Below, piece by piece: positions 13,862 through 19,579 of a stretch of DNA of 22,096 bases (its first letter is position 1; every line of letters begins with the position of its first letter). Both the position numbers and the translations under genes were made by a program. Origin of the DNA: Akkermansia muciniphila (GTDB lineage Bacteria > Verrucomicrobiota > Verrucomicrobiia > Limisphaerales > SXTU01); NCBI GenBank assembly GCA_945872195.1, contig CAMBZO010000004.1:1-22096 (forward strand). The letters are read 5' to 3'. Below the pieces are notes generated by a model, which saw only the letters and a list, made by a program, of their open reading frames with translations, ran no database searches and was not told the origin of the DNA.

Positions 13862-13905
13862 GCGGTGGTGACTGGCTCAGTAATTACTTCCGTCTTTGTT
13901 TCGAC

Positions 13906-14385
13906 TTACTCCGGCAAATCCACGCTGGCCACGGCCATCGCCGCGATACCCTCCTCGCGGCCGATGAAGCCCATCTGCTCGTTGGTGGTGGCTTTGATGC
14001 CAACTTTCTTTGGGTCGAGGCCGAGGGCGGCAGCGATGTTGGCTTTCATGGCTTGGACGTGGGGCATGAGCTTGGGGGCTTGGGCGATGAGGGTGGCGTC
14101 CACGTTGATGAGGCGGCCTTGGCGCAGGGTGACTTGGCGGGCGGCTTCTTCGAGGAAGATGCGACTGGGCGCGCCTTTCCAACGTGGGTCGGTGTTCGGG
14201 AAGAACTGGCCGATGTCGCCCTCGCCAATCGCGCCAAGCACGGCGTCGGTGATGGCGTGCATGAGCGCGTCGGCGTCGGAGTGGCCGTCGAGGCCCTTCG
14301 TGTGCGGAATGTCCACGCCGCCGAGGATGAGTTTGCGCCCCTCGGTCAGTTGGTGAACGTCGTAACCAATGCCGACGTGAATCAT
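13906..14385 (-). CDS. ispF: 2-C-methyl-D-erythritol 2,4-cyclodiphosphate synthase
   Basis: The 159-residue trimeric enzyme of the MEP isoprenoid pathway forms the cyclic diphosphate and releases CMP. Zinc ligands Asp9, His11 (GYDVHQL) and His43 are visible. HSDADALMHA (35-44) is the conserved active-site loop. The C-terminal signature KATTNEQMGFIGREEGIAAM is complete. The start is ATG at 14385. It is a stand-alone ispF rather than an ispDF fusion. The isoprenoid precursors it helps to make would feed the triterpene-cyclase-like protein encoded 3 kb away, but the two are not in one operon. Confidence 0.97.
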   Translation of the reverse strand: MIHVGIGYDVHQLTEGRKLILGGVDIPHTKGLDGHSDADALMHAITDAVLGAIGEGDIGQFFPNTDPRWKGAPSRIFLEEAARQVTLRQGRLINVDATLIAQAPKLMPHVQAMKANIAAALGLDPKKVGIKATTNEQMGFIGREEGIAAMAVASVDLPE

Positions 14386-14406
14386 GTTGTTGTAGCGTTC
14401 GGTATT

Positions 14407-14434
14407 CAGCAGTTAGCGATCAGCTCTCAGCGGC
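14407..14434. repeat. Degenerate 7-bp-period repeat upstream of ispF
   Basis: Heptamers CAGCAGT (14407), TAGCGAT (14414), CAGCTCT (14421) and CAGCGGC (14428-14434) lie in the 109-bp gap between the cyclase-like gene and ispF. Each keeps AGC at positions 2-4 and varies elsewhere. The tract is in the untranslated leader of ispF, 22 bases from the start codon. Confidence 0.5.
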
Positions 14435-14494
14435 GAAGATTCTGGAGCCTTTGCTTCCGCGCGGGTGGCTGGCCGTGAAAGCCGAACGATTGCC

Positions 14495-16201
14495 TCAAGC
14501 GGGCTTGCCGCCCTTGATGCTCGTGACGCGGTAGCAGTGGAACTCGCCGAGTTCCTTGTGCGAGATGGTCGCGCGGTCGGCTTCGATGATCTTGAAGACC
14601 TTTTGATAGACCTCGGGGCCGATGAGCACCTGGCCGTCGTGTGCTCCCTTGCAGTAGTGCGAGGCGCGAGTGATGCCGCTGCCCAGGGCGACGAACTCCA
14701 TCCGGGCGCCGGATCCGATGAAGCCGTGCAGCACCTCGCCGATGTGGACGCCCACGGCGACCTCGCAGTGCGGACCTTGGCCTTTGCGCTTGGCGTTGAT
14801 TTCCTTGACCGATTGCTCCACCGCGACGGCGGCGCAGACAGCTTTCTCATTCTGCTGCAAGTCTGCCTCGGGCGCACCGAAGACGGCGATGATTTCTTCC
14901 CCACCGGATTTGACCAGCGTGCCGTCGTAGCGGAAGACGGCGTCGGTCACCGCGCCGAGATAATCGCGCAGCAATGAAGCGGCTTCCGTCGGCGCGAGCT
15001 CGGGGATGGCAGCAAAGCCGCGCAGGTCGGCGAAGAGGACAGGGATTTCGGTCCTCTGCGTGCCGGGTTGAATGCGTTCGAGGCGGAGGTTTTCGAGCAG
15101 GCGCTCCTGCACGCGCGGCGGGAACTTCGTGGTGATGCGGCCCAGTAAGGACGCGTTGTGCGCGAGCTTCGCCTGCAAGTCTTGATTGTAGATGATGACG
15201 CCGATGTAGTGAGCGACGGCGAGGAGGAACTGCATGTCGTCCTCGCTGAAAGGCTCGCTGCGCTGCGGGTCGTCGAGATAGATCGCGCCCAGCGGCTTCT
15301 CCTTGAGCAGGAGCGGGGCATACATGCCGGTCTCGACGGTGACGAGTCGCTTGTCGAGCAGGATGGTCTCGTTCGTGCGCTGGAGGATGAATCCGTGGGC
15401 TTCCTCCATGACGCGGCGGGCGAGGGACTCGCTGACGATGACCTCGCCCTGCGGAATGCTCGCGCCGACCTGCACGCGACCGGTGGCGGCGTCGCGCAGC
15501 ATGAGGGCACCGCGCTTCGCGCCGGGGATGAGCGTGAGCACGCGCGTGAGAATGGCCTGAAGCATGTCCGGCAGCCGCATGTCGGGCGTGAAGGACAATG
15601 GGACTTGATAAAGGCTTGCGAGGCGGCGTTTGAAATCCGCGTCAGCCGCAGTATCGGAGGTGACAGAAACGAGGGCCGGTGTCGGTGCGGGAGTTGTAGG
15701 TGCAGGAGGCTTGGGCGTGGGGGAAGCCTTGAGGGGCTCGCTTTGGGGAGTCGGGGCGGTCGCGGTCGCAGCGGTTGCAACGACCTTCGGGACGAGCGGG
15801 ATGCCTGCGGGCATGACGCCGATACCAGGCTTGGGTGGAAGAATTCCCTGTGGTGCGGGAGTCGGGGGTGCCGTGCCGGATGCTGTAGGGACCGGCGCGG
15901 CAGCCGCAGTGGCAAATTCGACGCGGACCGAAGTCTCGCCGGTGCGGATGACGCTGTTCGTGGTGAGTGGCGCGTTCTCGATGTATTCCCCGTCCACGAC
16001 CGTGCCGTTGGTGCTGCGCAGGTCCTCGATCCACACCTCGCCGTTGGCGACCTTGATGCGGCAATGCTTCCGCGAAACGGTGGGGTCGGCACCGAAGTCG
16101 AGGTCCGGCGCGCTCAACGGGCTGAGGCGACCAATGAGAACCTCGCCCCGGTCGAAGGTGCGGATTTCTTCTTTGCCCTGATAGCTGTAGATGACTCGCA
16201 T
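14495..16201 (-). CDS. FHA-GAF-class III nucleotidyl cyclase-like protein
   Basis: The 568-residue cytoplasmic protein has three parts. Residues 19-95 are a forkhead-associated domain that binds phosphothreonine (GRLSP, SRKH at 43-46, STNGT at 63-67). A Pro/Ala/Thr-rich linker (101-180) follows. Residues about 205-345 form a GAF domain (VGASIPQGEVIVSESLARRV; APLLLKEKPLGAIYLDD). Residues 385-560 are a class III adenylate/guanylate cyclase domain (VPVLFADLRGF, VAVGVHIGEVLHGFIGS). The first metal Asp392 and the base-contacting Lys431 are present. By my alignment the second metal Asp is Glu435, the transition-state Asn is Thr511, the Arg is His515, and the adenine-contact position is Val504. So activity is doubtful, and a regulatory or pseudo-cyclase role is possible. 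The start is ATG at 16201. It is divergent from the gntP-family gene. Confidence 0.9.
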   Translation of the reverse strand: MRVIYSYQGKEEIRTFDRGEVLIGRLSPLSAPDLDFGADPTVSRKHCRIKVANGEVWIEDLRSTNGTVVDGEYIENAPLTTNSVIRTGETSVRVEFATAAAAPVPTASGTAPPTPAPQGILPPKPGIGVMPAGIPLVPKVVATAATATAPTPQSEPLKASPTPKPPAPTTPAPTPALVSVTSDTAADADFKRRLASLYQVPLSFTPDMRLPDMLQAILTRVLTLIPGAKRGALMLRDAATGRVQVGASIPQGEVIVSESLARRVMEEAHGFILQRTNETILLDKRLVTVETGMYAPLLLKEKPLGAIYLDDPQRSEPFSEDDMQFLLAVAHYIGVIIYNQDLQAKLAHNASLLGRITTKFPPRVQERLLENLRLERIQPGTQRTEIPVLFADLRGFAAIPELAPTEAASLLRDYLGAVTDAVFRYDGTLVKSGGEEIIAVFGAPEADLQQNEKAVCAAVAVEQSVKEINAKRKGQGPHCEVAVGVHIGEVLHGFIGSGARMEFVALGSGITRASHYCKGAHDGQVLIGPEVYQKVFKIIEADRATISHKELGEFHCYRVTSIKGGKPA

Positions 16202-16450
16202 ATGCTTGTCGGCGCTATTGAACTGGCGTCTCTGCCGGAACTCGCCGGGTCTTCCGGCGAACCGTGGCAGTTATTAGGTAAGGAGACTAAGCATCCGGCA
16301 GCCCCAACAGCAAGCACTTGCTGGGAAACGGTTCGGCTCATCTTACTCCAAAGCGGGCTTCCGGCACGTGCTCCAGTCAAATGCGCTCGCTGCTGAGGTG
16401 CAGCCTTGACCCGTGCGCACGCCGTCTGTTGAACTGCGTCCATCAATCGC
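16202..16450. promoter_or_regulatory. Divergent intergenic region with two strong hairpins
   Basis: This 249-bp gap separates the cyclase-like gene (minus) from the permease gene (plus), so it should hold both promoters. TCGCCGG (16242-16248) pairs with CCGGCGA (16254-16260). An outer CTGCC/GGCAG pair (16232-16236, 16266-16270) extends this into a 39-base stem-loop with an internal loop. CAGCAAG (16308-16314) pairs with CTTGCTG (16317-16323) across two bases, a near-perfect palindrome of operator type. I could not match the region to a known riboswitch. No convincing -35/-10 pair stands out on either strand. Confidence 0.45.
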
Positions 16451-17977
16451 ATGACGACGGGTCTCCTCGCCATTACCAGTGAAGTCAGCCTCTGGCCGCT
16501 GGCCGTGCTGTTGATTTCCGTGGCGTTCGTCGTGGTGCTCATCTCGGTCATGCGGGTCCACGCGTTCCTCGCGCTCATCCTCGCGGCCATGCTCGCGGGC
16601 CTGATGGCGGAGCAATTGCCCGGAGCGAAGGCCCGCGTGCCCAAGCCGGATTCACCCGTGGTCGCGACCGATGGCAAGGCGCTGAAGAGCCACTGGGTGC
16701 AGGCTGTGGAGCTGACCAGCATCGAGTTCGGGCGCACCGCTGGCAGCATCGCCCTTGTCATCGGGCTGGCGACCATCATCTCCATGTGCCTGATGAAAAG
16801 CGGCGCGGCGGACAAAGTCGTGCGGCGCTTCCTCGCCTTCTTCGGAGAGCGCAACGCCGGCGTCGCGCTCCTCCTCAGCACCTACGTCCTCTCTGTGCCC
16901 ATTTTCTTTGACACGGCGTTCATGCTCATGGTGCCGCTGGCGCGTGCGCTGCGCCTGCGCACGGGGAAGGACTATTTGCTCTACGTCATGGCCATCTGCG
17001 GCGGCGGCGTCATCACGCACTCGATGACGGTGCCGCACCCCGGCCCCCTCGCGATGGTCGAGAACCTGAAGATTGACGTGGGCGTGTCCATCCTCGCGGG
17101 CATTCTCGTGGGCCTCGTCCCGCTGGCGGTGGGCTGGTTCGTCTGCAAATGGCTCAACGCCCGCTTCGACGTGCCGATCCGCGAAACGCCGGGCACGACG
17201 CTCGCCGAACTGCGCGCCGCCGTGGACAAGCCGGAGTCCGAGTTGCCGTCCTTCGCGTGGTCCATCGCGCCGGTCATCCTGCCCATCGCGCTCATCAGTC
17301 TCGCGTCGTTCATGGCCATCGGGAAGGGCAACGCCGGCTTCGTGAAATTTTTCGGCGGCAAGGAGTCGTTCGATTCAGCCTTCGCCTTCCTCGAGTTCAT
17401 CGGCAACAAAAACGTCGCGCTGCTCGCCGGCGCGCTCATCTCGATCTTCGTGCTGGCCCGGCAGAAGGGTCACACCGTGGCGAAGATTTGCGAACTCATC
17501 ACGCTGCCGCTAGAGACCGCCGGCAGCATCATACTCATCACGGCGGCCGGCGGTGCGTTTGGCCTCATGCTGCGCAACGTCGGCGTGGGCGAGGCCATCA
17601 AGGCCGCCGCTGCCGGCCACGATCTCAATATGCTCTGGCTCGCCTACCTCGTTGCCGTCGTCCTCCGCGTCGCGCAAGGCTCCGCCACCGTCGCCATGCT
17701 CACGACCTCCGCGATGGTGTATCCCATCATGACCGCCGGCAGCGGTCTGCCGTGTGACCCGCTTTACCTTTTCCTCGCCATCGGCTTCGGCGGCTTCGCG
17801 CTGTCGTGGATGAACGACAGCAGCTTCTGGATCGTGAGCAAACTCGGCGGCCTGACCGAGGGCGAGACGCTCAAGACCTGGACCGTGCTGCTGACGGTGA
17901 ACTCGTTCGTCGGCATGGTCGCGACCTGGCTGCTCTCACTGGCTTTCCCGTTCCCGATGGGCAAGCCGGGGCAGTGA
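16451..17977 (+). CDS. GntP-family permease (gluconate:H+ symporter family)
   Basis: The 508-residue inner-membrane protein has about 12 predicted hydrophobic segments. Family features include an internal SGAADKVVRRFLAFFGERNA segment, YVLSVPIFFDTAFMLMVPLA, a THSMTVPHPGPLAM loop and the C-terminal signature MNDSSFWIVSKLGGLTEGE (from residue 454). Members import gluconate, idonate, fructuronate or related sugar acids with protons; the substrate here is not determined. It is longer than the roughly 440-residue E. coli proteins. The excess includes a hydrophilic loop at about residues 56-90 after the second membrane segment. The start is ATG at 16451. The next plus-strand gene encodes a secreted PQQ-type protein, and the two may share a role in sugar-acid use (inference). 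Confidence 0.92.
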   Translation: MTTGLLAITSEVSLWPLAVLLISVAFVVVLISVMRVHAFLALILAAMLAGLMAEQLPGAKARVPKPDSPVVATDGKALKSHWVQAVELTSIEFGRTAGSIALVIGLATIISMCLMKSGAADKVVRRFLAFFGERNAGVALLLSTYVLSVPIFFDTAFMLMVPLARALRLRTGKDYLLYVMAICGGGVITHSMTVPHPGPLAMVENLKIDVGVSILAGILVGLVPLAVGWFVCKWLNARFDVPIRETPGTTLAELRAAVDKPESELPSFAWSIAPVILPIALISLASFMAIGKGNAGFVKFFGGKESFDSAFAFLEFIGNKNVALLAGALISIFVLARQKGHTVAKICELITLPLETAGSIILITAAGGAFGLMLRNVGVGEAIKAAAAGHDLNMLWLAYLVAVVLRVAQGSATVAMLTTSAMVYPIMTAGSGLPCDPLYLFLAIGFGGFALSWMNDSSFWIVSKLGGLTEGETLKTWTVLLTVNSFVGMVATWLLSLAFPFPMGKPGQ

Positions 17978-17987
17978 AGAAAGTAGC

Positions 17988-18038
17988 CAGTATTCAGTGT
18001 CCAGTAATGCGTGCGCGACAACCGACTGAATACTGAAC
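17988..18038. repeat. Inverted pair of 7-bp-period tracts between the permease and PQQ genes
   Basis: The left tract is heptamers CAGTATT (17988), CAGTGTC (17995) and CAGTAAT (18002-18008). The right tract is ACTGAAT (18025) and ACTGAAC (18032-18038). CAGTATTCAGT (17988-17998) and ACTGAATACTG (18025-18035) form a perfect 11-bp inverted repeat around a 26-base centre, 10 bases after the permease stop. It could serve as a weak terminator. The design suggests a small mobile or slippage-derived element. Confidence 0.8.
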
Positions 18039-18065
18039 ACTTTCCCCCTCGTCCCCTTTCGACTC

Positions 18066-19475
18066 ATGCACCTTCATACCCTCCTCGCCGCCACCCTCCT
18101 CGCCGTCTCGACGCACGCCGCCAACTGGCCGCAGTTCCGTGGTGACGCCGCCGCCTCCACCGGCACCGGTAACGGCAAGGTGCCCGTCCACTTTGGGCCG
18201 AAGACCAATCTCGTCTGGAGCACGGAACTTCCCCCCGGCCACTCCTCCCCCGTGCTGTGGGGCGACCGCATTTTCCTCACCGGCGTGGACAGCGGCAAGC
18301 TCGTCACGCTCGCGCTCGATCGCCCCTCGGGCAAAGTCCTCTGGAGCACGCCCGCGCCCGCCGAGAAGCTCGAAGCCGCGCACCGCATCAGCAACCCCGC
18401 CGCGCCCACTGCTTGCACGGACGGCGAACGCGTCGTTGTCTATTTCGGATCCTACGGGCTGCTCGCGTATGACTTCGCGGGCAAAGAACTCTGGCGGCAC
18501 CCGCTGCCGGTGCCCGTCGTGGAGTTTGGCGCGAGCAGCTCGCCGATCATCGTCGGGGACCTCGTCATCCAGCTTTGCGACAGCGATGTGGATTCCTTCC
18601 TCGTCGCCGTGGACAAGCGCACCGGCAAGCAGGCGTGGAAAAGCGCGCGGCCTAGCCACCGGCGCGGTTTCGCGACGCCCTTCGTCTGGCGGCACGACGG
18701 CATCGAGGAACTCATCGTCAACGGCTCGCTGAAACTTTCCTCCTACGATCCGAAGACCGGCGCGCTGCGCTGGACGTGTCGCGGCATGGCCCGCGTTGCA
18801 AACGCCTCGCCTGCCGCCGGCGATGGCCTGCTGTTCATCGCGAGCTGGAACATGGGCAGCGACGCGAGCGACAAGCTCGTGCTGCCGCCGCACGCCGAGT
18901 TCCTCGCGCTGCAGGACAAGAACGCGGACGGCAAGCTCGCGAAAGACGAGTTCCCCACCGGCCCGTTCAAGGACCGCTTCAGCCAGTTCGACCTCGACAA
19001 GGACGGCTTCGTGACCAAGGCGGAATACGACGGGATGGGCGAGCAGTTCGTGCAGGCGGAGAACTCCATCTTCGCCATCAAGCCAGGCGGGCGCGGCGAC
19101 ATCACCGACACGCACGTGGTGTGGAAGCACAACCGCAGCCTGCCCTACGTGGCCTCGCCGGTTTATCACCAAGGCCGCATCTACACGGTGCGCAGCGGCG
19201 GCATGGCCACGTGCTACGACGCGAAGACCGGCGAGGCCAGCTACCGCGACGAGCGGCTCGGTGCGCTCGGCGACTACTACGCGAGCCTCACGGCAGCGGA
19301 CGGCCATGTGTTCGCCATCTCCCAGAAGGGCACTGTGACTGTCTTCAGCGGCAGCAGCGCGCCCGACGTGCTGGCCCGGAATGAAATGGGCGAGACATCC
19401 ATGTCCACCCCCGCGATTGTGGACGGCAGAATCTACCTGCGGACGGAAAAGCGGCTGCTGTGCTTCGGGAAGTAG
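18066..19475 (+). CDS. Secreted PQQ-like beta-propeller protein with paired EF-hands
   Basis: The 469-residue product has a signal peptide (MHLHTLLAATLLAVSTHAAN, cleavage near residue 19). The mature part opens with NWPQFRGDAAAS, the WPQFRG motif typical of this family. Propeller blades repeat patterns such as LALDRPSGKVLWST, LLAYDFAGKELWRH, LVAVDKRTGKQAWKS and LSSYDPKTGALRWTC. Between blades, residues 284-295 (DKNADGKLAKDE) and 309-320 (DLDKDGFVTKAE) are two canonical EF-hand calcium loops, each with Asp or Asn at positions 1, 3 and 5, Gly at 6 and Glu at 12. The tail (MSTPAIVDGRIYLRTEKRLLCFGK) completes a blade. It should be periplasmic or outer-membrane associated, with structure or binding dependent on calcium. 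Catalysis with PQQ is not shown. Confidence 0.9.
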   Translation: MHLHTLLAATLLAVSTHAANWPQFRGDAAASTGTGNGKVPVHFGPKTNLVWSTELPPGHSSPVLWGDRIFLTGVDSGKLVTLALDRPSGKVLWSTPAPAEKLEAAHRISNPAAPTACTDGERVVVYFGSYGLLAYDFAGKELWRHPLPVPVVEFGASSSPIIVGDLVIQLCDSDVDSFLVAVDKRTGKQAWKSARPSHRRGFATPFVWRHDGIEELIVNGSLKLSSYDPKTGALRWTCRGMARVANASPAAGDGLLFIASWNMGSDASDKLVLPPHAEFLALQDKNADGKLAKDEFPTGPFKDRFSQFDLDKDGFVTKAEYDGMGEQFVQAENSIFAIKPGGRGDITDTHVVWKHNRSLPYVASPVYHQGRIYTVRSGGMATCYDAKTGEASYRDERLGALGDYYASLTAADGHVFAISQKGTVTVFSGSSAPDVLARNEMGETSMSTPAIVDGRIYLRTEKRLLCFGK

Positions 19476-19500
19476 CGGCTTCAGCTCGCAGAGAGAACGG

Positions 19501-19521
19501 GTAAAGGCTCCGCGACTTTAC
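19501..19521. terminator. Hairpin between convergent PQQ and clpC genes
   Basis: GTAAAG (19501-19506) and CTTTAC (19516-19521) form a 6-bp perfect stem around a nine-base GC-rich loop, in the 104-bp gap between the PQQ stop and the clpC stop. There is no T-run. It could end transcripts from both sides, but the evidence is only structural. Confidence 0.4.
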
Positions 19522-19579
19522 GCCGTGGACGTTGCGCTGCCTTATCGGCTACCCGGCAAGCGGCGCGTGGACGATGCCT

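Noticed and set aside
16232..16330. Known riboswitch (cyclic-di-GMP, cobalamin or SAM type)
   Set aside because: I compared the strands with the conserved cores I remember for these classes and found no convincing match. Only generic hairpins are supported.
15158..16396. Plus-strand open frame of 412 codons
   Set aside because: Antisense to the FHA-GAF-cyclase gene. It would also cross the divergent promoter region.
16493..16513. CTGGCCG repeated twice at the start of the permease gene as another heptamer tract
   Set aside because: Only two units, and they encode ordinary membrane-segment residues (LWPLAV), so chance is a sufficient explanation.
17994..19307. Minus-strand open frame of 437 codons
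   Set aside because: Antisense to the PQQ/EF-hand gene, which has a signal peptide and clear family motifs. The mirror translation has no domain features.
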